DNA of 64,000 nt from positions 1-64,000 of the forward strand of contig NZ_PTXL01000011.1 of NCBI RefSeq assembly GCF_004343775.1, in the 5' to 3' direction. The notes beneath the pieces are model-generated. The model saw only the letters and a list, made by a program, of their open reading frames with translations. It ran no database searches and was not told the origin of the DNA. The stretch's first letter is position 1; every line of letters starts with the position of its first letter. A program made the position numbers and the translations under genes. This DNA comes from Burkholderia sp. SRS-46 (GTDB lineage: Bacteria; Pseudomonadota; Gammaproteobacteria; Burkholderiales; Burkholderiaceae). Positions 45,068-53,360 of this stretch are shown here, piece after piece.

Positions 45068-45333
45068 GCGTGCGGGCGATGCGCGCGGCATGATGCCGCC
45101 GCGCACGCATTCCAGCGCCCACGCGCGCCCACGCCGCACCGCCGCCGCGCATTTCTCCGCGCGCCGGAGAACTGTTCTTCCTCCCGCCAACTTTTTCGCG
45201 ATCGTCACACGCTCTACAGTCCGTCTCGCCTGATGCGCGCTTCGCCGCGCGCCGGCAGCTCCGAACGAACCGGCGCCCCCCGCCCGGTTCGCCGGACACA
45301 TCACAACAAACGAAGACACGGTCTGGAGACGTC

Positions 45334-45701
45334 ATGAGATTCGCATTCCCGCGCGCGCTGGGCGCAACCCTGATCGCCTGCGCGATCGCCACGCCTGCCG
45401 CGGCCACCGGGAACGGGCAGATCAGCTACCCGTTCGGCGTCAACACGGTGCTGAACGGCATGCTCCCGCCGCCCGGCCATACGCAGTACTTCAACTATTC
45501 GCTCTACTACGCATCGAGCAAGTTCGTCGGCCCGCGCGGCGGCGACACGGTGCCCGGCTTCCACCTGAGCGCGGTCGCGGAAACGCCGCGCGTCGTGCAT
45601 ACGTGGGGCGCGACGCTCGGGCCCTTCTCGATCTCGAATTCGCGGTGCGCAACCGCCCGCAGGGCGAAAAACCGTGGGTGCAGTTCAGTTTCCCGATCTG
45701 A
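45334..45701 (+). pseudogene. Deleted SphA/MetA-type outer-membrane protein gene
   Basis: A signal peptide (MRFAFPRALGATLIACAIAT, ending PAAA) is followed by a mature N-terminus GNGQISYPFGVNTVLNGMLP typical of the phenol-degradation meta-pathway porin family (PF13557). At about 45637 the frame runs into unrelated sequence, while the next frame continues with a proper family C-terminus (EFAVRNRPQGEKPWVQFSFP, then stop at 45699-45701). N- and C-terminal ends are thus joined out of frame with about 150-170 residues missing. Such porins normally take up aromatic substrates, and this one sits beside the aromatic operon. Confidence 0.75.
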
Positions 45702-45818
45702 TCCGAGCCGGGCCGAGTGACGGACGCCGCGGCGGCTGGCGCCCGCGCGGCTTCCTGCGGCACCGCGATTCGCTGTACCATCGCGGCTCAATCCGCGTCA
45801 CGAATAGCCGAATCCGTC

Positions 45819-46739
45819 ATGTCCTCCTCTGCCCCGCCGCGCCTGTACGGGATGCCCGAACGCAGCGACCGGCTCGATTTCTATATCCGCGACCAGGCGT
45901 CGCGCCAGGCGATCACCGAGCCGCACCGGCACGCGTATTTCCAGATCCAGTTCAATCTCGGCGGCGACACCGAGCAGCGGATCGGCGGCGTCACGCGGCC
46001 GTTTCCGCGCGGCGCGCTCGCGTTCGTGCTGCCGCACCGCGAGCACCTGATTCCGCATCCGGAAGGCGCGCACTTCGTCGTGATCAACTTCAGCCAGGCG
46101 TTCCTGCGCGCCGATCTCGACGTCGACCCGCTCGACCTCGAGGACGTGCCCGCGCACCGCGTGCCCGAGCTGACGCCGTTCCGCTTCCAGGAGCACCTCG
46201 ATTTCATCCTGACCGGCGACGCGTTCGACGAGGCGCGCCGCCTCGCGCTGTGCATGCTCGATGCCGACCGCGTGCGCACGTTCGGCTCGACGACGCTGCT
46301 GCGTGGCTACCTGCTGCAGCTGATCGGGCTCGTCTGCACGCAGTACGCGGGCGCGCTCGACAAGCTCGCGCAACGCGGCGCGCAGCGCGCGGGGCGGCGC
46401 GACGCGCTCGCGCGCGTGCTGCGCCACGTGCGCGCGAACCTGACCCGCGAGGACCTGACGCTCGCGGGCACCGCCGAGGCCGCGTTCCTGTCGCCGAACT
46501 ATCTCGCGCACCTGATCCGCAAGGAAACCGGCAGCACCTTCACCGATCTCGTGACCGAACGCCGCATCGCGCTCGCGCAATCGCTGCTCGCGCACACCAG
46601 CCGGCGCATCGCCGAGATCGCGCGCGCGGTCGGCTTCCGCGACGAAGGCTATTTCGCGCGCCGGTTCCGCGCGCGGGTCGGCGTGTCGCCGAAGGCGTAT
46701 CGGGACGCGAACGCCGCGCTACCGGACGGCGACGCGTAG
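45819..46739 (+). CDS. AraC-family transcriptional regulator
   Basis: 306 residues from the ATG at 45819 (MSSSAPPRLYGMPERSDRLD). An N-terminal cupin-type sensor (EPHRHAYFQIQFNLGGDTEQ; LAFVLPHREHLIPHPEGAHF) precedes two C-terminal helix-turn-helix motifs at about 205-300 (AFLSPNYLAHLIRKETGSTF and EIARAVGFRDEGYFARRFRA, ending GVSPKAYRD). The ligand is not apparent. It precedes the FAH-family gene by 124 bp on the same strand and may control it. Confidence 0.9.
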   Translation: MSSSAPPRLYGMPERSDRLDFYIRDQASRQAITEPHRHAYFQIQFNLGGDTEQRIGGVTRPFPRGALAFVLPHREHLIPHPEGAHFVVINFSQAFLRADLDVDPLDLEDVPAHRVPELTPFRFQEHLDFILTGDAFDEARRLALCMLDADRVRTFGSTTLLRGYLLQLIGLVCTQYAGALDKLAQRGAQRAGRRDALARVLRHVRANLTREDLTLAGTAEAAFLSPNYLAHLIRKETGSTFTDLVTERRIALAQSLLAHTSRRIAEIARAVGFRDEGYFARRFRARVGVSPKAYRDANAALPDGDA

Positions 46740-46863
46740 TTTTGTCCCGGAAAAGCGCAGTTGCGTCGCATCCGGCGCGGCGCGCGTCGGGTATCGTTCA
46801 TGCATGCCGGCCGGGCCGCGACCCGCGCGCCGGCTGCCGTCTTCCTTCCGAACGAGGCCCCCG

Positions 46864-47562
46864 ATGTCCGCATACGTCATCGACGCTCCCGAGCGTCCTT
46901 CCATCGAAGTCGACCTGTCGTCCGCGCGCTTTCCGCTGCGCCGCGTGTTCTGCGTCGGCCGCAACTACGCCGAGCATGCGCGCGAAATGGGCGCTGATCC
47001 GACCCGTGAGCCGCCGTTCTTCTTCATGAAGCCGGCCGATGCGATCGTGCCGGCGCACGGCACCGTCCCGTATCCGCCGCTGACGAACGACCTGCATCAC
47101 GAAATCGAGTTCGTCGTCGCGATCGGCCGGGGCGGCCGCGCGATCGACCCGGCCGATGCGCTGTCGCATGTGTGGGGCTATGGCGTCGGCGTCGACCTGA
47201 CGCGCCGCGACCTGCAGGCCGACGCGAAGAAGCTGAGCCGGCCGTGGGACTGGGCGAAGGGATTCGACGCATCGGGGCCCGTGACCGCGCTGCGCCCGGT
47301 GGCCGCCACCGGCCACCCGGCCGCGGGCCGCATCTGGCTCGCGGTCAACGGCGAGCCGCGCCAGCAAGGCGATCTCGCCGACATGATCTGGGCGGTGCCG
47401 GACGTCATTGCCTATGTGTCGCGCTCGGTCGAGCTGCAGGCCGGCGACCTGATCTTCACCGGCACGCCGGCCGGCGTGGGCGCACTGCAGCCGGGCGATC
47501 GCGTGACGGGCGGCGTCGACGGGGTCGCGCAGTTCGAATTCGTGATCGGGGCGAAGCCGTAA
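46864..47562 (+). CDS. Fumarylacetoacetate hydrolase family protein
   Basis: 232 residues from the ATG at 46864 (MSAYVIDAPERPSIEVDLSS). The FAH fold shows VFCVGRNYAEHAREMG, PPFFFMKPADAIV, the metal-binding LHHEIEFVVAIG at about 78-89, GYGVGVDLTRRDLQADAKK and the end VIAYVSRSVELQAGDLIFTGTP spread over 179-200. Relatives hydrolyse fumarylpyruvate or acylpyruvates or decarboxylate oxaloacetate. In this context fumarylpyruvate (gentisate pathway) hydrolysis is plausible, but no gentisate dioxygenase is in view. Confidence 0.88.
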   Translation: MSAYVIDAPERPSIEVDLSSARFPLRRVFCVGRNYAEHAREMGADPTREPPFFFMKPADAIVPAHGTVPYPPLTNDLHHEIEFVVAIGRGGRAIDPADALSHVWGYGVGVDLTRRDLQADAKKLSRPWDWAKGFDASGPVTALRPVAATGHPAAGRIWLAVNGEPRQQGDLADMIWAVPDVIAYVSRSVELQAGDLIFTGTPAGVGALQPGDRVTGGVDGVAQFEFVIGAKP

Positions 47563-47580
47563 GCGCGACGGGCGCGTCGA

Positions 47581-48609
47581 TCAGCGACGCGCCCGGTGGC
47601 GCGCGATGCCCGCGTGGCAAATCTGCTCGCACAACTGCGCGAACGGGATGCCGGACGCGCCGGCCGACTGCGGAAGCAGGCTCGTCGCCGTCATGCCCGG
47701 CAGCGTGTTGACCTCCAGGCACCACAGATTGTCGTGCGCGTCGAGGCGGAAGTCGGTGCGGCTGTAGCCGTCGAGTTTCAACAGCGTGTGCGCGCGCAGG
47801 GCGATCTGCTGCGCCGCCTCGACGATATCGTCCGGCAGGTCCGCGGGAAATTGCTCGCGCACCTGGCCCGCCTGGTATTTCGCCTTGTAGTCGAACACGG
47901 CATCCGGCGCGAGGACGATCTCGCCGACGGTCAATGCGCGATGGCCGAGCACGCCGACCGTCAGCTCCCGGCCGGCCACGAACTGCTCGATCATCACTTC
48001 CGCATCGAAGCGCCGGGCAACGCGCACCGCTTCGTCGAGGTCCGCCGGATTCCGCACGAGCGACAGGCCGACCGTGGAGCCCTCCCGGTTCGGCTTGACG
48101 ATGAGCGGATAGCCGATGAGCTGCTGCGCCTTGTCGGCTTCGCAGGGCGCCATCAACCAGTGGGGCGTGCGAATGCCGGCGGCGGCGAACAGCCGTTTCG
48201 CCATGTCCTTGTCCATCGCGATCGCGCTGCCCAGATGCCCGCTGCCCGTGTAGGCCACGCCCGCCTGTTCCAGCATCGCCTGCAGGGTGCCGTCCTCGCC
48301 GGTGCCGCCGTGAAGCGCCAGAAACACCACGTCGGCGTCGGCCAGGTCGGCGATCGGGAGCATCGTCGGCATGCCCGCGCGAAATTCGGCGAGCGCCTCC
48401 GACGACGGCGGCAATGCGTCCACGCGCGATGCCAGCAGGCGGGTTTCCTGTTCCGGGGAAAGACGGCCGCGCGACGCATCCACGGCCACGACTTCGTGCT
48501 CCAGACTCCGCAATGCCTTGATCACCTGCCCGGCGCTCGCCAGCGACACTTCGCGCTCCGCACTGCTACCGCCAAACAGCACCGCAACTTTCAGCCTGGA
48601 ATCATGCAC
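47581..48609 (-). CDS. ddl: D-alanine--D-alanine ligase paralogue
   Basis: 342 residues with the ATP-grasp fold. Signatures are VAVLFGGSSAEREVSLASAG near the N-terminus, LALHGGTGEDGTLQAMLEQA at about 97-116, VKPNREGSTVGLSLV near 173 and DFRLDAHDNLWCLEVNTLPG at about 285-304, the last two with Mg and ATP ligands. It joins two D-Ala for peptidoglycan. It is away from a dcw cluster and next to a divergent TetR gene across a perfect-armed palindrome, so it is probably an inducible extra copy, which could influence D-cycloserine or cell-wall stress tolerance (inference). Confidence 0.9.
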   Translation of the reverse strand: MHDSRLKVAVLFGGSSAEREVSLASAGQVIKALRSLEHEVVAVDASRGRLSPEQETRLLASRVDALPPSSEALAEFRAGMPTMLPIADLADADVVFLALHGGTGEDGTLQAMLEQAGVAYTGSGHLGSAIAMDKDMAKRLFAAAGIRTPHWLMAPCEADKAQQLIGYPLIVKPNREGSTVGLSLVRNPADLDEAVRVARRFDAEVMIEQFVAGRELTVGVLGHRALTVGEIVLAPDAVFDYKAKYQAGQVREQFPADLPDDIVEAAQQIALRAHTLLKLDGYSRTDFRLDAHDNLWCLEVNTLPGMTATSLLPQSAGASGIPFAQLCEQICHAGIARHRARR

Positions 48610-48682
48610 AGTATTCCCCGCGCAAAGAGAAATCGATGGAACGACGAAAGGGTTTTCAAGCCGGCAGGCGCTGGACTTTATC

Positions 48683-48704
48683 GTATACAGACTTGTCTGT
48701 ATAC
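48683..48704. promoter_or_regulatory. 22-bp TetR-type operator between ddl and tetR
   Basis: GTATACAGAC at 48683-48692 and GTCTGTATAC at 48695-48704 are perfect 10-bp arms around a TT centre, 30 bp upstream of the TetR ATG and 73 bp upstream of ddl. This is the form and place expected for the operator of the adjacent regulator. Confidence 0.8.
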
Positions 48705-48734
48705 TTCGCCCAAGGCTTTGTGCGAGCGATATGA

Positions 48735-49340
48735 ATGAGCGTTAAGCGACAGGATGTGCTGGATACCGCGACACGGCTCTTTGCCCGGTTCGGGTATCAG
48801 GCGGTGGGCATCGACCGGATCATCGACGAAGCCGGCGTCTCCAAGATGACGATGTACAAATACTTCCCGTCGAAGGGCGACCTGGTCGTGGAAGTGCTCC
48901 GGCAGCGCGAGGCGGATCTGGCCGCCGATCTCGTCGCGTTCGTCGCTGCGCGCGCGGATGCGCTTGGCCGGGTTCGCGCGGTGTTCGACTGGCATGACGC
49001 GTGGATCAAGGGAGACTTCTTCTACGGCTGCATGTTTGCCAGCGCCGCCGCGGAGTACGCCGCGAGTGACGCCCGGATTTTGCAGGCGTCCAACGAGCAG
49101 AAGCAGCATTTGAAGACCTACGTCGCGAGCCTGCTCGAACCGCTGACCGGCGCCGACGCGGCGCCGGGCTACGCGGCCAAGCTGATGCTGCTGCTCGACG
49201 GCGCCATCGTGGCCGCGCGCGTCAGCGGCAACAAGGAGGCGGCGCTGGAGGCATGGGACGCGGCGAGCGAATTGCTGGCAAGATTCGAAGCGGGCTCGCC
49301 GCCCGATGCCGATCCGGCGCGCGCATCGCGCGCGCCCTGA
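48735..49340 (+). CDS. TetR-family repressor
   Basis: 201 residues. The HTH is DVLDTATRLFARFGYQAVGI, then DRIIDEAGVSKMTMYKYFPS at about 27-46, with KGDLVVEVLRQRE following. The C-terminal half has the TetR_C_33-like pattern (WHDAWIKGDFFYGCMFASAA). It likely represses itself and the divergent ddl via the 22-bp palindrome. A second ATG four bases upstream is out of frame. Confidence 0.9.
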   Translation: MSVKRQDVLDTATRLFARFGYQAVGIDRIIDEAGVSKMTMYKYFPSKGDLVVEVLRQREADLAADLVAFVAARADALGRVRAVFDWHDAWIKGDFFYGCMFASAAAEYAASDARILQASNEQKQHLKTYVASLLEPLTGADAAPGYAAKLMLLLDGAIVAARVSGNKEAALEAWDAASELLARFEAGSPPDADPARASRAP

Positions 49341-49380
49341 ATGGCTGCCGTCACCACTTCTTTCCTTGAGGGCTGTTTGA

Positions 49381-49896
49381 ATGATTCGTATCGCCAACGT
49401 CGATGATGCCGGCCGCCTGGCCGAGCTGAAGCGCGAAACGTTCCGCGAAACCTTTGTCGAGGGCTTCGGCATCCGTTACGGAGCCGACGATCTCGCGGCG
49501 TACGAAGCCGAAAGTTACGCGCCGGATGTCGTCAGGCACCAGCTTGCCGATCCGGAGCATCGAACCTGGGTGGTGGAAACGGACGAACGCGCGCTGACCG
49601 GTTATGCGCATGTCGGGCCATGCAAATTGCCGCATCCTGAAGTCCGGCCCGAAGACGGCGAGCTTTGCCAGATTTACCTGCGCCGCAGCGCGCAAGGCAC
49701 CGGCGCCGGCCAGCGCCTGCTCGATCTTGCCCTCGCGTTCCTGGACGAGCATCGGCCGGGCCCGATCTGGCTGGGCGTCTGGTCCGGCAACGAACGCGCC
49801 ATCGCGTTCTACGAGCGGGCCGGGTTCACGCGGGTTGGCGATTACGAATTCAAGGTCGGGAGCTCGACGGATTTCGAGTTCATCTATCGCCGCTGA
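49381..49896 (+). CDS. GNAT-family N-acetyltransferase
   Basis: 171 residues, a single GNAT fold. The acetyl-CoA-binding motif A is LCQIYLRRSAQGTGAGQRLL at about 98-117 with the Q/R-x-x-G-x-G/A loop, and motif B is NERAIAFYERAGFTRVGDYE near 139-158. Its closest style is the RimI/PaiA-like group with IRIANVDDAGRLAELKRETF at the N-terminus. Substrate unknown. It follows the TetR gene by 40 bp and may share its transcript. Confidence 0.9.
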   Translation: MIRIANVDDAGRLAELKRETFRETFVEGFGIRYGADDLAAYEAESYAPDVVRHQLADPEHRTWVVETDERALTGYAHVGPCKLPHPEVRPEDGELCQIYLRRSAQGTGAGQRLLDLALAFLDEHRPGPIWLGVWSGNERAIAFYERAGFTRVGDYEFKVGSSTDFEFIYRR

Positions 49897-50001
49897 CAGG
49901 TTCCGCTGCCCCGCACGGGCCGGCCTCCGCTTCCCTTCCCGCCTGCTGCGCCGCCGTTGCCCGTACAATCCCCGGCAACCGAATTGCACGCTTCCCCTTC
50001 C

Positions 50002-51348
50002 GTGACGACCACCCTTGAACAACTGCGCGCGGGCCAGCTTGCCGGCGCCCGCCACCTGAAGCTCGCCTGCGGCCTGACCGAGTTCCCGCGCGAGATCTTC
50101 GATCTGGCCGACACGCTGGAAATGCTCGACCTGAGCGGCAACGCGCTGTCGACGCTGCCGGACGATCTGCCGCGCCTGCACCGGTTGCGCATCCTGTTCG
50201 CGTTCGACAACCGCTTCACCGAACTGCCCGACGTCCTGGGCGCCTGTCCGCAGTTGAGCATGATCGGCTTCAAGGCGAATCGCATCCGCACGGTGTCCGG
50301 CAAATCGCTCCCCCCGCAACTGCGCTGGCTGATCCTGACGGACAACGCGATCGAAACGCTGCCGGCCGAGCTCGGCAAGTGTTCGCAGCTGCAGAAGCTG
50401 ATGCTCGCGGGCAACCGGCTGCGCGCGCTGCCGGAGGACATGGCCGCATGCTCGCGGCTCGAGCTCGTGCGCGTTGCCGCGAACCAGTTGAGCGCATTGC
50501 CGGCATGGCTGTTGCGCCTGCCCCGCCTGGCTTGGCTCGCATACGCGGGCAACCCGTTCAGCGCGGCACCGGAAGCGGCCGCGTCGGCCGACTCGGCGAT
50601 CCCCGAGGTTCAGTGGGAGTCGCTGGTGCTGGAACAGAAGCTCGGCGAAGGCGCGTCGGGCGTCATTCATCGGGCGCGGCGGCACACGGATGCGGGCGAC
50701 GCGTCGCCGCGCGTGGCCGTCAAGCTCTTCAAGGGCGCGATGACGAGCGACGGCTTGCCGGACTGCGAGATGGCCGCCTGCATCCACGCCGGACGCCACC
50801 CGAACCTGATCCCGGTGATCGGCAAGGTGCAAGGCCATCCGCTGGACGCGCACGGCCTGGTGATGGACCTGATCGATCCGGCGTTCGAGAATCTCGCCGG
50901 GCCGCCGAGCCTTGCGTCCTGCACGCGCGATGTCTATGCGGACGACACGCGCTTCGATTTCGCGTCGGCCTTGCGTATCGCGCACGGCATCGCGTCGGCC
51001 GCGTGCCACCTGCACGCGCGCGGCATCATGCATGGCGACCTGTATGCGCACAACATCCTGCATCGCCGTGCGGGGCACGCGTTACTGGGCGATTTCGGCG
51101 CGGCGTCCTGCTACGACGCCGACGATGCGCAATCCGGCGCCGCGTTGCAGCGGCTCGAAGTGCGCGCGTTCGGCTGCCTGCTCGAGGAACTGATGGCGCG
51201 CTGCGACGGCGGCCCGCTGCCGGCGATTCGAGCACTCGAAGCGCTCACGGCAGCATGCCAGAGCGAAGACGTCGACAGCCGGCCTTCGTTCGAAACGATC
51301 GCGGCCAGCCTGCTCGCCTGGGCGAGCCTGCCGCCAGCGGCGCATTGA
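50002..51348 (+). CDS. Leucine-rich-repeat protein with a Ser/Thr-type kinase domain
   Basis: 448 residues from a GTG at 50002; the frame opens earlier with a TTG but without an SD at either site. Residues about 15-205 form seven or so bacterial LRRs with the L-x-x-L-x-L-x-x-N pattern (LEMLDLSGNALSTLPDDL, LQKLMLAGNRLRALPEDM). Residues about 210-440 form a kinase: Gly loop LGEGASGVIHRA, Lys in VAVKLFKG, catalytic loop GIMHGDLYAHNIL with Asp and Asn, and DFGAAS. All key residues are present, so it should be active. No membrane segment is visible, so it is probably cytoplasmic or injected; neither is shown by sequence. Confidence 0.9.
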   Translation: MTTTLEQLRAGQLAGARHLKLACGLTEFPREIFDLADTLEMLDLSGNALSTLPDDLPRLHRLRILFAFDNRFTELPDVLGACPQLSMIGFKANRIRTVSGKSLPPQLRWLILTDNAIETLPAELGKCSQLQKLMLAGNRLRALPEDMAACSRLELVRVAANQLSALPAWLLRLPRLAWLAYAGNPFSAAPEAAASADSAIPEVQWESLVLEQKLGEGASGVIHRARRHTDAGDASPRVAVKLFKGAMTSDGLPDCEMAACIHAGRHPNLIPVIGKVQGHPLDAHGLVMDLIDPAFENLAGPPSLASCTRDVYADDTRFDFASALRIAHGIASAACHLHARGIMHGDLYAHNILHRRAGHALLGDFGAASCYDADDAQSGAALQRLEVRAFGCLLEELMARCDGGPLPAIRALEALTAACQSEDVDSRPSFETIAASLLAWASLPPAAH

Positions 51349-51401
51349 TCGCGCGGGAACGGGTGGCACGCGGCCGGCCTCGATTCGCCGAGGCCGCCGC
51401 A

Positions 51402-51621
51402 AGGGCCTGTTCACGCTTATAACGGGCTTGCGCTGGCCCCACGAATGATTTTTTTCGAATCAGGGAAACGTGCCTTTCCGCCCGCATTGCGGCGTCGTTC
51501 GTCGTTGCAATCGCTACGGCTATTGCGCCTCCTTTCTCCTTGCACGCGCCCAAAGGAAGTCCCCTTGGGGAACGGGCGGAAAAGCACGTTCGCAAGCCCG
51601 CTATGAGCGTGAACAGGCCCT
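51402..51621. repeat. 220-bp MITE-like palindromic repeat with 31-bp terminal inverted repeats
   Basis: The terminal arms at 51402-51432 and 51591-51621 match at 29 of 31 positions, beginning AGGGCCTGTTCACGC. A second, inner pair of arms (about 51470-51487 and 51570-51588, around CGTGCCTTTCCGCCCG) is also inverted, so the element could fold into a long hairpin. It encodes no protein. Its right end overlaps two bases of the stop codon of the HtrA-type pseudogene. No clear target-site duplication was seen, so mobility is inferred from structure. Confidence 0.75.
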
Positions 51622-53123
51622 AGCGCGCCCTGACCGACACGAACTTGCGCGTGTTGTTGCGCTGGATCAGCACCGCGATCACCTTCCCGCCCTTCGCCTC
51701 GAGCGTCGCGATGTCGTCCGGCGTCTCGAGCAGCGTGTCGTTCAGCGCGAGCACGACGTCGCCCGGCTGGATGCCGGCCGCCGCGGCCGGCCCGCGCGCG
51801 TCGTCCACCATCATCCCGACCGCGAGCCCGTCGAGCGGCGTTCGTCGTCGGTCAGCGGATGCATCGTCAGCCCGAGGCGATCCGCCGCCGGCGGCCGGCT
51901 GCGGCGCGGCAAGGTCCGCGCCCGCTGCCGGCCCGCCTGCCGCCGCGCCGCCCGTGACCGTCAGCGTCATCGGCGCGGTTGCAGATCAGCCTGAGCGGCG
52001 TCTTCGCGCCCGGCGGCAGCGCGGCCGCATAATCGTTCAGTTCTGCCGAGCGGCCGATCGGCTTGTCGCCGAGCTGCACGATCACGTCGCCGGGCTTCAC
52101 GCCGATCGCGGCGGCCGGCGACCCGGGGTCGACCGCGTTGACGAGCGCGCCCGCCGGGCGCGGCAGGCCGAACGCGGCCGCGAGCCCCGCGCCGACGTCC
52201 TGCACGTCCATGCCGAGCGCATTACCCGCCGCGCTCCCCGCCGCATTGCGCTGCGCCTGCATCTGCGTCTGCAGTTGCGCGCGCACCTTGGCCGCGAGGC
52301 CGATCGGGATCGCGAAGGTCAGGCTCGCGTAGCGGTCCGCGCCCGTGTAGACCTGCACCGCGATGCCGATCACTTCGCCCGCGCGATTGAACACCGGCCC
52401 GCCGGAGTTGTCGGGGTTGACCGCGATGTCGGTCTGGAAGAACGGAAACGCGCTGCCGTCCGGCAGCGTGTGCGCGGTCGCGCTGACGATGCCGGCGGTG
52501 ACCGTGTTCCCGGTGCCGTCCGGCGAGCCGATCGTGAGCACCGGTTCGCCGACCCGCACCTTCGCCGAATCGCCGAGCCGGACCACCGGCAGCTTCGTCG
52601 CCTCGATCTTCAGCACCGCGACGTCGCTCTGCGGATCGACCGTCAGCACGATCGCCTTGAATTCGCGACGATCGGTGAGCCGCACCGTCAGGTCGGTGGC
52701 CTGGTCGACGACATGCGCGGAGGTCAGGATCGTGCCGTCGGCGCTGACGATGAACCCGGAGCCGCCGCCCGACATCGCGCGCGGCGCCGTCTCGGCTGTC
52801 GGCGGCGGCTGCGGCACGCCGCGCCGGAAGAATGCGGCGAGCGGATCGTCGGGATCGAGCGCGGCGGCGGACGCGCCCGCCGGCGCGGGCGCCTGCGCGT
52901 CCGGTGACGCGGCGCTGATGTTCACGACCGCCGCGCCGTAGCGCTCGACGATCGCCGGAAAATCGACCGGCGCCGCGGCGAGCGGCGCCGCGCGCCTCTC
53001 CTTCGCCACGGGCGACGCGGGGCTCGCCGCGTTGGCCGTCGGCTGCAAGCACGGACAGCCGGCACACACTCCCCCGATCAGCGCGGCGCGAAGCACGGCG
53101 CGGACAAGCGTCTGGCGAACCAC
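51620..53123 (-). pseudogene. Frameshifted DegQ/HtrA-type periplasmic serine protease
   Basis: A GTG at 53123 with a strong GGAGG SD starts a signal peptide (VVRQTLVRAVLRAALIGGVC) and a trypsin-like domain with His in GTILTSAHVVDQA, Asp in DPQSDVAVLKI and Ser in PDNSGGPVF; relatives have GNSGGP, so the oxyanion Gly is Asp here. A first PDZ domain follows. Near 51970 the frame must shift by one base to reach MTLTVTG, and a further stretch (DRLGLTMHPLTDDE, about 51850-51885) is only readable in the third frame before the second PDZ domain (GLAVGMMVDDARGP to FVSVRAR) resumes. At least two, probably three, indels are needed, so a full-length product is unlikely unless they are sequencing errors. 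Confidence 0.8.
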
Positions 53124-53360
53124 GGTGCACCTCCCCCGGCAGTCGTCGCGCCGCGCGCGCGAGACGCGCGCCCAGCCGACAATCACCCGTACACGAATCC
53201 ATTTATAGTCCACGCCGCGCGCCAGAGCATACGAATCGCCGCCCCGCCCGCCAGGCGCCGAACCGCTGCGCATTGCCCGCAAAGCGGCGGCAGCCTTCGT
53301 TCCGGTCAAACCGGCCGCTTCGTCAATCCGCACATCTCCGACGGTCCGCCGCCGGTCCGC

